64,000 nucleotides of DNA. Source: Nostoc sp. NIES-4103. Its GTDB lineage: Bacteria > Cyanobacteriota > Cyanobacteriia > Cyanobacteriales > Nostocaceae. The DNA is taken from positions 5,635,560-5,699,559 of the forward strand of contig NZ_AP018288.1 in assembly GCF_002368335.1 (NCBI RefSeq). The letters are read 5' to 3'. Shown one piece after another: positions 16,875-26,379 of this stretch. The position numbers were made by a program, and so were the translations under genes. The notes under the pieces are model-generated. The model did no database searches and was not told the DNA's origin. It saw only the letters and a program-made list of their open reading frames with translations. Each line of letters opens with the position of its first letter. Position 1 is the stretch's first letter.

Positions 16875-17063
16875 GACTCGTAAACTAATTTTTGCGACTC
16901 GTAAACCAATTTTTGTGACTCGCAAACTAATTTTTGCGACTCGCAAACTAATTTTTGCGACTCGTAAACTAATTTTTGTGACTCGTAAACTAATTTTTGC
17001 GACTCGCAAACCAATTTTTGTGACTCGTAAACTAATTTTTGCGACTCGTAAACCTGTTTTTCT
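16875..17063. repeat. Nine tandem 21-bp repeats
   Basis: Each unit starts GACTCGYAAAC and ends AATTTTTGY, exactly 21 bases, head to tail, nine copies with only C/T transitions until the last, divergent copy. As 21 is a multiple of three, several frames stay open on both strands, which creates apparent repetitive proteins that are unlikely to be real. There are no spacers, so it is not a CRISPR array. Confidence 0.9.
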
Positions 17064-17234
17064 CAACAAATTTCAGCAAATATACCTGCATTTATCCTAT
17101 TTTCCAATGCTTTATAGGTTCTGTAGCTTTACTCAGGCTGGTGCATTGGCTGACTGCGTATTCTGATGATATCTAACGAACTCGGTATGAAACACGATTA
17201 GAGTTCTCTATATTAATCCAAAAAGGAAAAGTTT

Positions 17235-17603
17235 ATGGCGCAACGTAAACGAAACTCCACAGCACTCACCAAAGCTGAACGCCGAATCGAAGGAATTCAG
17301 ACGATTAACTCTGACTTAGACTTTGGTAATGGCTTTTCAATCGCTAGTTACAACACTAAGATTGTTGAGTTACGAGAGAAGCTAGCCGTCTATAATCAAG
17401 CACGAACAATAGTAGAGAAGACACAGAATGCATTAGTCGATGCAGAACGTGCAATCAATAGCTATTCTGAACAGATGTTGTTATGTGTTGCATCTCGCTA
17501 TGGCAAAAATAGTGATGAGTATGAAATGGCTGGTGGAACGCGCAAGTCCGGTCGCAAGAAAGCACGTTCTGTGGTAAACCAAAAATTGAAGGTTGCAGAG
17601 TGA
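17235..17603 (+). CDS. Conserved-looking hypothetical protein, helical
   Basis: 122 residues, start preceded by AAAAAGGAAAAG. No known family recognised. The N-terminus is basic (MAQRKRNSTALTKAERRIEG); the middle is a long predicted helix (KIVELREKLAVYNQARTIVEKTQNALVDAERAINSYSEQML); the C-terminus is basic again (GGTRKSGRKKARSVVNQKLK). The charge pattern suggests nucleic-acid contact. Ribosome site and clean frame support a real gene. It stands alone between the tandem repeat and the pPIWI-RE operon. Confidence 0.65.
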   Translation: MAQRKRNSTALTKAERRIEGIQTINSDLDFGNGFSIASYNTKIVELREKLAVYNQARTIVEKTQNALVDAERAINSYSEQMLLCVASRYGKNSDEYEMAGGTRKSGRKKARSVVNQKLKVAE

Positions 17604-18016
17604 TTTTCTAAATAAGTTGACTGATGACGGATGACTGATGACTGTCAGTGATTAACAATTTCCATTAAACAAGCAGCGATCGCACGCTGTTATTTTTTTG
17701 CCAAAATTTCAAGTGCGATCGCATCTCTTATAAATAATATGCTCAAATTAACAACAGTACTTCATGTATTTTAATATACTTTACTGAAAAATCCCGCATC
17801 AACATGTATGAATATGCAATCTCTTGCTTTAAAGCTTGAAAATGAATATAATTATTCGCTATTCATCTTCAGGTAAATATTCCCGAAGATAGTTATTTGT
17901 TCAAACTAACTCTAGAGGTGACAAAACCAACAACTGACCAAAACTTTATAAAAATTTTAGGTTGCTATTGATGTTGAATTCAGCACAATTTTGCTAGCAA
18001 AGCATCAAGGCAGCCA
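17604..18016. other. Spacer upstream of the pPIWI-RE operon
   Basis: 413 bases with no gene. It carries TGACTGATGAC repeats just after the preceding gene and a 47-bp repeat copy at 17676-17722. The remainder is AT-rich and should contain the promoter of the three-gene operon that follows. Confidence 0.6.
17676..17722. repeat. 47-bp direct repeat, copy upstream of pPIWI-RE operon
   Basis: Starts and ends with the HIP1 octamer GCGATCGC, with the core ACGCTGTTATTTTTTTGCC between. It differs from the copy at 25188-25234 at two positions only. The two copies bracket the pPIWI-RE operon in the same orientation. Confidence 0.85.
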
Positions 18017-19057
18017 ATGTTTGTAACAAAAAGTATGAGCAAACCGAGTTTAGAAATAGCATTGCACCTGCTGGCAACTGGTTTATTAGAAGCAATTGAT
18101 GCCAAAGAACGTGGGAAACAACGATGGATAGTCAATACACATCTTATCCAAGCTCTCAATCACATTTGCGCTTACCAAATTTTGAGAGATGGCATTCCTA
18201 AAGTAGGAGGTGTCCACGATTTATATACCAAAGCTCATCAATCCTTAAGTGAGATTGAACCTGATTTGGTCAAACAAATTGAAGCAGATGAGCCTTTATT
18301 GGATTATTTTGAAGAACCCACATGGCTATGTGAGGACTTGTCTATTAGTAGTAGAGATATTGTAGGAGAAATTCAGCAACGTGTCATTCTGCAAATCAAA
18401 TCACTTGCAACTGCCTTGGGACGACCTGAACTTTATATAGAAGCACGGCAATGGATGGCTCAACATCCAATTATTACTGAAGAAATCATTGAGGACGCTT
18501 GTAACAAATCAGCAGCATTAGGACTGGCACGAGGACATTTAGAAAAGTTTTATGAAGTTTGCCCCGTAGCTCATCGCCTAAATTTATGTGAACGATGTGG
18601 CCGTCAATATGATCCACAAGGATGCGGTCGTCCCATGTGTAGCCTTTGGACTGCACCAGAAAACACCAAAGAAATTTACCGAGTTAATCACGGTGCAGCA
18701 ATGTATATTGTGCGACCCGGACTTGCAGAACTGTGGCTGTTTGATGAATTGACAAAGTTGGGATTGCAGCCCCAGTTGTGGCCTGGTGATGATGCTTATG
18801 ATTTGCGCGTTGAAGTTGCAGGTAAAGTTTTAGCAATAGATGTGAAAGACGCCCGTAGTGCAACACAACTGGCACGCAGATTAAATACCGATACTATTCC
18901 ATCTGAACCAGCTTGGAATGAAGCCTATTTTGTTTTACCACCTTGGCGAGATTCTCAACACTACCGTCATGTGTTGCAAGTCAACCTCAAGCCTAATATG
19001 CCAGTTTTATGGGCAAATGATTTGCTCGCTCGGATTAAAGGAGACATTGCTAAATGA
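18017..19057 (+). CDS. REase subunit of a pPIWI-RE module
   Basis: 346 residues. The N-terminal half is helical (SLEIALHLLATGLLEAIDAKERG...), like the accessory region seen in pPIWI-RE-associated nucleases. The middle has a four-Cys zinc-like knuckle (LCERCGRQYDPQGCGRPMC). The C-terminal third has a restriction-endonuclease core: GLAELWLFDELTKLG, then DDAYDLRVEV and LAIDVKDA, giving the D...DxK pattern. It overlaps the helicase gene by ATGA. In the described three-gene pPIWI-RE modules (REase, DinG-type helicase, PIWI) this is the nuclease. Assignment rests on gene order plus these motifs; the start could also be the methionine 6 codons downstream (MSKPSLEIA). Confidence 0.75.
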   Translation: MFVTKSMSKPSLEIALHLLATGLLEAIDAKERGKQRWIVNTHLIQALNHICAYQILRDGIPKVGGVHDLYTKAHQSLSEIEPDLVKQIEADEPLLDYFEEPTWLCEDLSISSRDIVGEIQQRVILQIKSLATALGRPELYIEARQWMAQHPIITEEIIEDACNKSAALGLARGHLEKFYEVCPVAHRLNLCERCGRQYDPQGCGRPMCSLWTAPENTKEIYRVNHGAAMYIVRPGLAELWLFDELTKLGLQPQLWPGDDAYDLRVEVAGKVLAIDVKDARSATQLARRLNTDTIPSEPAWNEAYFVLPPWRDSQHYRHVLQVNLKPNMPVLWANDLLARIKGDIAK

Positions 19058-22000
19058 AGAATTCAAGGTGGTACTTACAACTTTATCAAGACCAATTTCA
19101 AAAGACATGGCAGCAACTCCAGCGAGATCAACCGCAAGATGTTTGGTTAAGTTTTGCAGACTTTGTACGTATCGAATTAGCTCTTTATGCTATAGAAACA
19201 AAATTTCCTGGGATATCTGTTAGAGATTTTGGATATTTACTTCAGGGAATCCCTGTTAACTCCCTACAGCCAAAGAAAAAACTGATTAGCCGATTGCGGG
19301 GATATCTTCGGAATATTCGCAGCCAAGGAGTATGGCAAGATTTATTAGAAAAATATTTGAACGCTCCAGCTTTTTATAGAGTACGTGGATACGATATCGA
19401 TGGAGATGATAGATTAATTCATCGGGGTGTCTCTTGTGCGCCTGACAGATTTAATGCCTATAGAAGTTTTCTGACAAATCCCGCTCCGTTCAAAAGACGC
19501 ACTGAGTACAGACCTGCACCCACAGGCGACTATATTATTATTGATAGCAATAACAAACCACGTTCAGTCCGGATTAATGAACAATTAGCAGAATGTGGGT
19601 TACGTTCATTACGCAACATTGATCTGACAGTACGGCAGAGAATTTCTAAGGAAGCGATCGCCATCCCTTTTGATGATTTAATTAGCATTGCAGAAGAATT
19701 GGATCAAACAATCCCAGGCAATTGGGTACATCGCGTACAGGATGCACTAAATGGTCTGCATAAAGTCACAAAATCAGGACTGAGAAAAGTAAACGAATTG
19801 CGTTTGAATGGCAAAGAACATTTACTAGGCCCTTGTGCAGCAGGAAAATCGACTATCTTTGCGGTCGCGGCAATTTGGTTAGAGAGACATGATTATACTT
19901 GCGCGATTGTATACCGAGATGTGCGATCGCTCCTCAATCAAGCAGATTTATTTCATCGCGTGGGTTGTTCTCCAGGTGTTGTGATTGGTCGGCTGAATCG
20001 TGAAGAACATTACACCAGATTACTCATCGATGGTGTGGACTTCAACCACTATGCTTACACTCAATTTCACCAAGCCTGTCCATTGTCCGTTTTTCTATCT
20101 ACTCCCTTACAACTTGATGAAGAACCACCCTGCGTCAAGCAGTTACAGAAAGCAGATGATCCCGAAAGAGTATATGACTGTCCTTTAGTTCCTGTTTGCC
20201 CACGCCATCAAGGTACAAGAGATTTAGGAAAAGCTGCAATTATCTTAACAACGCCTCCCGGCATGATTTATGCAGGGCCAACAGCAGTTATTCAACCAGA
20301 ACAGACAGTCTGGTTAGAAACAATTCATAAAACTTGTGATGTAGTGTTTGTTGATGAAGGCGATAGTGTGCAGGCACAAATGGATTGTAGTTTTGCACCT
20401 GCTCAAGTCTTTGAAACTAACCGCTCAAAAGCTGATACTTTCTGCCGTCAGCTGTTTCAATCGCTTGCCAATGGTTCCCATGAAGGACGAATTGGTACAC
20501 CTAATCCAGATAGAAGCGATGTCACATTTGCCTTTAGTATATACTCTCGGCTGTTTAAAAATGGAACAGACTTGATGAATTTATTGCTAGAAGCTGACAG
20601 GAAACAATACAAATCGCTCAGTGGGTGGGTAGAAAGTAGTCACTTCTTTGCAGGTTGGCAAATCTTCGGACATTTGGCAGATATCCTCAGTGGTCAAGAA
20701 AGTGGTGATAGTCAACGAGATGAGTTATTCAAAGCGTTCATTACCTTTCGTTCACGACCAACACAACCTGATACTTATCTGCTCAATGATGCTCAAAAAA
20801 GCATCGTTCAAGGGTTGGTTGACATTTTGGCTGCTACTGAAGATGTGCAGTCCATAAAACCCAGGATTAAAAATTGGCTCAACAGCCAGAAATGGCCTAT
20901 TAATATTAGTGAAATGTCCGTTTCTGTGGATGATTTAATCCCATTAGTGGAACTTGGTATTCACACAAGCATAACTTTGGGTAGACTCGACTTACTCATT
21001 GATAGCTGGGGGTTAATGGAGCCATATATGCAGACTGATTCAACTCCACCTGGTGTACTTAACCCTAAACCGGAAGAGTATGATAACATTTTGCCTCTGA
21101 CACCCTACGGAGCTTCAGTTGCACTGCAATGGTATAAAGGAAATGCCGTAGACCGTGATTTGCGGTATCTCAAGGTAGATAGTTGCGGACGCTGGATTTT
21201 GACCCATTGGGATGAACTGTATTTGGGAGATGATAGTTCACCACCTCATTTGGTTGTTGCTAGTGCTACAAGTTGGAGTCCACCTAGCTATGCCTATGAT
21301 GTGCAGATTCCGCCAACAATGGTAATCAAGCCAGCACCAGCAGTTAATGACGCGATCGCATCCTCGGAGTTCTTTTTTGCCCCACTACAAAACCGCAACG
21401 GTAAACTAATTTCAGTTTCCGGTTCTTGGGACGCAGCTCGTTATCAACGCTTAGAGGCGATGGTTGAGGCATTAACCCGACAAGATGCAATGGGTGAATG
21501 TGAACTGACTCGTGAACGCCAGTTACTTCAAAACCGAGATGCAGAACGTGACAAAATTTTACTAATTACTGGAAGTTATGCGGAAACCCGCTGGTTAGCT
21601 GATTGTCTTTCCAGAACATTAGGTAATGATGCTGTAGCTTGGCTTGTACCTGATGGTTCTGGTGTTGATGTTCAGCAGTTCCAGACAGAACCAGGCGGTA
21701 AACGAGTTGCACGCGGACAAGTTAGCACTTTTGCCAAACTCGATGCGTGGATTTTGGTAGCCCCCCTCATGGCTTTGGAACGCGGACATAATATTGTTTT
21801 AGATGATGGTCGTGCTGCAATTGGCTGTGTTCAAATGCTCATACGTCCCCATCCGCGCCCTGATGCACTTGAACCTTATATTCATTTATTAAATCGCTGG
21901 TTGATAGAAACTTATCCCAAGATTCATCATCGCGATCCTGTAACTGAAATTAAGGAACTGCGATCGCGTGCAGCAAATTTGTGGACACACTTGATGGCTT

Positions 22001-22341
22001 ATCCTTTATACTATCGGCAATTACCAGAGAAATTTGACAAGGAAAATTTGCCATTAAGAAGCAGTTTTGCTTGGTCATTAATCGTGCCTCTGATTCAACT
22101 AATTGGTCGGACAACGCGTGGAGGAGTTGCTACGCGGGTATTCTTCCGTGACGCTGCATTTGCTGAAGCAACTGCGGCAGGTAATCCAACTAAGGAAACT
22201 GCTTCTACAAGTATTTTAGTTGCTTGTGAACAAGAACTAGCAGCTTTATGTACTCACACTGATAAAGGGAAAAAAGCTTTGGCAATGGCATTATTCCAAC
22301 CGCTTTGGACAGCATTCAAAAATCGTCAAGTAATTTTGTAA
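19054..22341 (+). CDS. DinG/XPD-like helicase of a pPIWI-RE module
   Basis: 1095 residues. After an N-terminal domain of about 260 residues come Walker A (GPCAAGKSTIF), a likely Fe-S domain with cysteines in HQACPLS, PPCVKQ and YDCPLVPVCPRH, Walker B/DExH-type VVFVDEGDSVQ, and motif VI-like LIQLIGRTTRGG near the C-terminus. The Fe-S insertion between motifs Ia and II is the mark of the XPD/DinG group (SF2, 5'-3'). The gene overlaps the REase by 4 bases and is followed after 11 bases by the PIWI-type gene, so all three are co-translated. Walker A has Cys-Ala-Ala instead of the usual residues but keeps GKS. Confidence 0.8.
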   Translation: MKNSRWYLQLYQDQFQKTWQQLQRDQPQDVWLSFADFVRIELALYAIETKFPGISVRDFGYLLQGIPVNSLQPKKKLISRLRGYLRNIRSQGVWQDLLEKYLNAPAFYRVRGYDIDGDDRLIHRGVSCAPDRFNAYRSFLTNPAPFKRRTEYRPAPTGDYIIIDSNNKPRSVRINEQLAECGLRSLRNIDLTVRQRISKEAIAIPFDDLISIAEELDQTIPGNWVHRVQDALNGLHKVTKSGLRKVNELRLNGKEHLLGPCAAGKSTIFAVAAIWLERHDYTCAIVYRDVRSLLNQADLFHRVGCSPGVVIGRLNREEHYTRLLIDGVDFNHYAYTQFHQACPLSVFLSTPLQLDEEPPCVKQLQKADDPERVYDCPLVPVCPRHQGTRDLGKAAIILTTPPGMIYAGPTAVIQPEQTVWLETIHKTCDVVFVDEGDSVQAQMDCSFAPAQVFETNRSKADTFCRQLFQSLANGSHEGRIGTPNPDRSDVTFAFSIYSRLFKNGTDLMNLLLEADRKQYKSLSGWVESSHFFAGWQIFGHLADILSGQESGDSQRDELFKAFITFRSRPTQPDTYLLNDAQKSIVQGLVDILAATEDVQSIKPRIKNWLNSQKWPINISEMSVSVDDLIPLVELGIHTSITLGRLDLLIDSWGLMEPYMQTDSTPPGVLNPKPEEYDNILPLTPYGASVALQWYKGNAVDRDLRYLKVDSCGRWILTHWDELYLGDDSSPPHLVVASATSWSPPSYAYDVQIPPTMVIKPAPAVNDAIASSEFFFAPLQNRNGKLISVSGSWDAARYQRLEAMVEALTRQDAMGECELTRERQLLQNRDAERDKILLITGSYAETRWLADCLSRTLGNDAVAWLVPDGSGVDVQQFQTEPGGKRVARGQVSTFAKLDAWILVAPLMALERGHNIVLDDGRAAIGCVQMLIRPHPRPDALEPYIHLLNRWLIETYPKIHHRDPVTEIKELRSRAANLWTHLMAYPLYYRQLPEKFDKENLPLRSSFAWSLIVPLIQLIGRTTRGGVATRVFFRDAAFAEATAAGNPTKETASTSILVACEQELAALCTHTDKGKKALAMALFQPLWTAFKNRQVIL

Positions 22342-22352
22342 AAGCTAACTGC

Positions 22353-25151
22353 ATGAGTAAAAAGATGGTGAAAAAAGAAAATCAGACACGCATCTACAGC
22401 CAATCAAAACCGAGAAGCGATCGCTATCAAATCCTTTCAACTATTTTGAATAGTTCCACTCCATCATCTGGCTGGGTGATGACATTTCCAAAACCAGAAC
22501 GCTTTGCGGAACTTTACAAGCTATGCATTAACGCTAAGAAACGCAAGAAAAATCAGGCAGAAATTCCGCATGTTCAGCCACCAATAAAAGAGTTAGAAAG
22601 TGCGATGCGGGCAATATTTGACTTGCGATTCATCGGTAACTGGCGCAAAGGTGCCTGGATTCTTTGCAATCAGACAATACCTAAACTACAACTGCAATCT
22701 GTTTTTCGCGCCTGGGTTGATAACCGCTTTGTTCACATTAAAGATGATCCAGTAGGTCATCAGGTCTGGACAGAAGCCCGTCAACTTGCCGCATCAACTG
22801 ATTTTGATGCCTTATGGAGTCAGAGTACAAGTGAAATTCGCCTCAGTCCAGCCGCGATCGCAGAAGCATTAATTGGGCAACAATTTACTGTTGATGAAGA
22901 ACTAATCCTATCAGAAATCGAAGGTGTTTCTTTACCAACTAGCGAACAACCTGGATATACAGGTCATTGGGTTCTAGGAGGCCCAACCAACAACGAGAAT
23001 GAGATTGAATTAATCGGTTTACCGCTTCTTTACCATAGATACACATACAAAGATAAAAAAGACAATAGTACAGTAGAAGTAGATGGTTATGCTGCGGTTT
23101 CAGTCAAAATTGCTCAACACACTCACATTGGTGGAATTGAGTACCAAACTTACGACTTTAGTTTGAAGCGATTTGCAACACAACCTGTCAAATATATTGA
23201 TAAAACAGCTTGGGTTTTGGTTCGTACAACTTCAAATAAAACATCTGGATTTCAAACTGCTCCTCTAGGCTTCCATAAGAAAAATGAGCAGTGGATACCA
23301 CGCTGGAAGAATTCAGTACCCGCCGTAATGCAAGCCGCTAAATTTAGCTTAAGGTTGCCGTCAGCAGTGGATTTGTGTACTAATCCCAGACAATTCATGA
23401 ATTTAGACGGAAACAGTTCTACTTTTTTGATTCCTCTAAAAGCAAGTGAGAATCATGCTTGGGAAGTTGGCATTCCTATGAAGGAACAGCGTAATCTGTT
23501 TCGAGAAATTCTGCGGATTTGTACAAATGCTGGACTTGAGATTGCTGTTCAAAATCCTTATCCTATTATTCAAAGTTACTCAGGCATTGCTCGTCCACCA
23601 AAACTACCTGGCAGTTTGAAAAGTGAAACTCCTGTTCCACGAACGTTTTTAGAAAATTTATTGCCTGAAAACCTGTTGATTGAAGTTTATTGCCGTCAAA
23701 CAGAAATTATCAGCAATTTGTTGGAGCAAATTAATAATTATATTTTTGCTGGGCGGCTTCAGTTCTCAGTTCAACCTGTTAGCGATTTAATTAATCCATT
23801 ACCAGCTAATGCTTCTGTTGCTGACAAACAGCAATATATGGCTGAGCGTTTTACCCAGCGTTTAAGACAAGCTAATAGTCGTCCTGGTAACTATATAGGT
23901 TGTTTAGTAGAAATTGATCCAAAAGATAAGTACGATAAGAAACAAGATCCTAAATGTTATCTTCAGCAGGTTGCAACAAGGTTTGGGCGTTTAGTGAAAT
24001 GTTTTACTTGGGAGTCAAACAACGAAGATAAAGAATCTACAATACCTAAATTAATTAACACTTTGACTGATTTAGTGTTAGTAGATTTGCTAGAGATGCC
24101 CCCTGCTTATGAACACTTTGACGAACCTAAATCTGATAATAAAGGTAATTCTAAACCAGCAAAAGTTTATCTACCTCCACCAGAAAAATTTGTCGAAGTG
24201 TGTCTTTGGGTTGAACGTTTCAATCGACAGACAGGATTAGGAGGTAAGTCAGGAGAAACTGCTTATGCAGTTGCCGTTTTACCGAATGGAAAACGCGTTG
24301 TTTATTTTCCAGGTGTAAACAATAACCAATGGATGAATTGGCAGGATGCGATCGCTCAAACCGGACAACCCATGCCAAAGTTTAAATTAGGACACATTGA
24401 ACAAATTTTAAATGCGATCGATCATTATTTTGCCAATCAATCTGTAATTTTGACAGTTAAAGCTGCTCCAACCCGTAACAATTGGCCTTGGTTGCAAAAT
24501 ATACGATATGTTAACGGTCAAATCCAAGTTCCTATTGATTTCAAGAATAATGAATGGAAACAGAAACAGTGGCTACCCAAAAAATGTAAGCTACAAATAG
24601 TACGAATTCGTGAACCCTACGAAATTGGTATTGGTTATGCTTTAAAGCGTAATTCTACTTCTGATAAAAACCTGAATCCTCAAGGTGAAGATATTAGTAC
24701 AGACGGGGTTTTTCAAATTCCTACAGCACCAAAGACACCACCAACTTTTATTTCCAGCGCTCAAAAACCGCAAACTAGTAAAGGAATAGCCAAGGGTGCA
24801 TCTAAATTAGGAGGTATGCGAGTTGCAATTTCTCGCCAGCCTGTAATTGATGAAGAAACCCAAGAAAAGAGAAAAATCCGTAAAGAGATATTGGTAGATC
24901 CGGAACGTACAAAACGGTTTGCTTACCCACTACCACGAGAACTCTGCATCCTCTGGCATAGCGAAGATGTACCACCTGCGCTCATTGCTCAACACACCCA
25001 TGATAGTCGTCATCGTATGCCTCACTTTCCAGATGCTACAGAATTACCCCTAAGTGGTGCTTTAGCAAAGAGACTTGGTGATCGGATCAAAATGGTTGCT
25101 GAAGCGGAAACAGAAACTAGTTCTGAAGATGACGATGAAGTAACTGAATAA
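22353..25151 (+). CDS. pPIWI-RE family protein (prokaryotic PIWI)
   Basis: About 932 residues from ATG 22353, placed 11 bases after the helicase stop; an earlier in-frame start would overlap that gene. The size, the long N-terminal half with no simple motif, the central MID-like segment (RTFLENLLPENLLIEVYCRQTEIIS) and the C-terminal RNase-H-like part (TGLGGKSGETAYAVAVLPNGKRVVYFPG; YPLPRELCILWHSEDVPPALIAQ) agree with the pPIWI-RE family named for conserved Arg and Glu residues. Order behind a REase and a DinG-like helicase is the described operon type. Proposed role: guide-directed recognition of invading nucleic acid. The family call is from memory of motifs and context and needs a profile search. 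Confidence 0.72.
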   Translation: MSKKMVKKENQTRIYSQSKPRSDRYQILSTILNSSTPSSGWVMTFPKPERFAELYKLCINAKKRKKNQAEIPHVQPPIKELESAMRAIFDLRFIGNWRKGAWILCNQTIPKLQLQSVFRAWVDNRFVHIKDDPVGHQVWTEARQLAASTDFDALWSQSTSEIRLSPAAIAEALIGQQFTVDEELILSEIEGVSLPTSEQPGYTGHWVLGGPTNNENEIELIGLPLLYHRYTYKDKKDNSTVEVDGYAAVSVKIAQHTHIGGIEYQTYDFSLKRFATQPVKYIDKTAWVLVRTTSNKTSGFQTAPLGFHKKNEQWIPRWKNSVPAVMQAAKFSLRLPSAVDLCTNPRQFMNLDGNSSTFLIPLKASENHAWEVGIPMKEQRNLFREILRICTNAGLEIAVQNPYPIIQSYSGIARPPKLPGSLKSETPVPRTFLENLLPENLLIEVYCRQTEIISNLLEQINNYIFAGRLQFSVQPVSDLINPLPANASVADKQQYMAERFTQRLRQANSRPGNYIGCLVEIDPKDKYDKKQDPKCYLQQVATRFGRLVKCFTWESNNEDKESTIPKLINTLTDLVLVDLLEMPPAYEHFDEPKSDNKGNSKPAKVYLPPPEKFVEVCLWVERFNRQTGLGGKSGETAYAVAVLPNGKRVVYFPGVNNNQWMNWQDAIAQTGQPMPKFKLGHIEQILNAIDHYFANQSVILTVKAAPTRNNWPWLQNIRYVNGQIQVPIDFKNNEWKQKQWLPKKCKLQIVRIREPYEIGIGYALKRNSTSDKNLNPQGEDISTDGVFQIPTAPKTPPTFISSAQKPQTSKGIAKGASKLGGMRVAISRQPVIDEETQEKRKIRKEILVDPERTKRFAYPLPRELCILWHSEDVPPALIAQHTHDSRHRMPHFPDATELPLSGALAKRLGDRIKMVAEAETETSSEDDDEVTE

Positions 25152-25368
25152 AAACTTAATGGATTTATTTTTGCCAAAATTGAAAGTGCGATCGCACGCT
25201 GTTATTTTTTTGCCAAAATTGAAAGTGCGATCGCCATAGTAGACAACGCACCAATCCTAAACCTCACCATCATCACCCCCGACGTAAATTGTCTTACCGT
25301 AGACATCGCCCATCTGTGTCAAAAAAAGTCACAATAGACGAGTTGGTATAAAGTCAGTCAAAACAAAG
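25152..25368. repeat. Spacer with two further repeat copies after the operon
   Basis: TTGCCAAAATTGAAAGTGCG occurs at 25172-25191 and again at 25211-25230. The second occurrence is part of the full 47-bp copy (25188-25234) matching 17676-17722. No gene. Confidence 0.75.
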
Positions 25369-26166
25369 ATGGCACAAACAACAAACATCGAAATTCAGAC
25401 TACAAAAGTCAAAATACCTAACAACGGCTTAGAAATTGATGCTTACTTAGCTCAACCAACTAGTTCAGGTAGATTTGGTGCTGTTATAGTTTTTCAAGAA
25501 ATTTTTGGAGTTAACAGTAACATTCGAGACATCACCGAATTAATAGCTAAACAAGGATATATAGCAATAGCACCTGCTATGTATCAACGTATTGCTCCCG
25601 GTTTTGCGGCTGACTTTAGCGAAGAACATATTGGGTTTAGTCCAGAAGCATTTCAGCTAGGATTGCAATATTATCAACAAGTAAAGTATCAAGAAATAAT
25701 CAGTGATATTCAAGCTGCGATCGCCTACTTAAAAACTTTACCCAATGTCAAAGCAGATGCCATTGGTGCTATAGGTTTTTGTTTTGGTGGTCATGTTGCT
25801 TACATAGCTGCAACGTTAAGCGACATTAAAGCCACAGCTTCATTTTATGGTGGTGGAATTACCACTTCTAGTTATGGTGAAGAAACACCAACTGTTAATC
25901 GTACTTCTGAAATTACAGGTACGATTTATGCATTTTTTGGTACAAAAGATACATTAGTTTCTCAAGAGGAAACTGAGCAAATTGAAGCAGAACTCAAGAA
26001 ACATCAAATTAAGCATCGTGTATTTAGATACGATGCAGGACACGGTTTCTTTGCTGGATTCTTTGTAGACAAATACCCATTCATGGCCCAGCACCCAAGT
26101 TACAACCCAGAAGCGGCTCCTGATGCTTGGCAACATGTTCTAGAATTGTTTCAAAACAACTTGTGA
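25369..26166 (+). CDS. Dienelactone hydrolase family protein
   Basis: 265-residue alpha/beta-hydrolase of the dienelactone-hydrolase family. The nucleophile elbow is GFCFGGH (Cys as nucleophile), the acid is in FFGTKDTLV and the histidine in DAGHGFF, followed by the family's typical AAPDAWQHVLELF end. The N-terminus has YLAQPTSSGRFGAVIVFQEIFGVN. It is a cytoplasmic hydrolase of unknown natural substrate. Housekeeping-like, it is odd cargo for the element and probably a monocistronic gene with its own promoter. Confidence 0.88.
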   Translation: MAQTTNIEIQTTKVKIPNNGLEIDAYLAQPTSSGRFGAVIVFQEIFGVNSNIRDITELIAKQGYIAIAPAMYQRIAPGFAADFSEEHIGFSPEAFQLGLQYYQQVKYQEIISDIQAAIAYLKTLPNVKADAIGAIGFCFGGHVAYIAATLSDIKATASFYGGGITTSSYGEETPTVNRTSEITGTIYAFFGTKDTLVSQEETEQIEAELKKHQIKHRVFRYDAGHGFFAGFFVDKYPFMAQHPSYNPEAAPDAWQHVLELFQNNL

Positions 26167-26287
26167 TATTGATGTGGTGGTTTAAAGTATAGTTTTGTTT
26201 CAGGCGATCGCATTAATTATGTAGGTTGGATTATGGGTTATGTGATTCATGCGATCGCATCTTCTCATCCCGCAATCATCATAGTAG

Positions 26288-26315
26288 GGTGCGTTGTCGC
26301 GAAGCGCAACGCACC
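26288..26315. repeat. REP-like palindrome, copy 1 near RAYT
   Basis: GGTGCGTTGTCGCG followed by AAGCGCAACGCACC: a 28-base near-perfect palindrome, identical to the copy at 26346-26373 and located just 3' of the RAYT gene. Confidence 0.85.
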
Positions 26316-26345
26316 GCCATATTTTGAATAAAAGCGATCGCCGTA

Positions 26346-26373
26346 GGTGCGTTGTCGCGAAGCGCAACGCACC
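26346..26373. repeat. REP-like palindrome, copy 2 near RAYT
   Basis: Same 28 bases as copy 1, six bases before the RAYT stop codon side. Confidence 0.85.
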
Positions 26374-26379
26374 ACCACA

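Noticed and set aside
16875..17063. CRISPR array
   Set aside because: Units are contiguous without unique spacers and no cas genes are nearby.
16774..17166. Open frames on both strands with repeating TRKLIFA and ESQKLVY units
   Set aside because: They arise because the 21-bp tandem repeat is a multiple of three; no ribosome site and no non-repeat conserved part.
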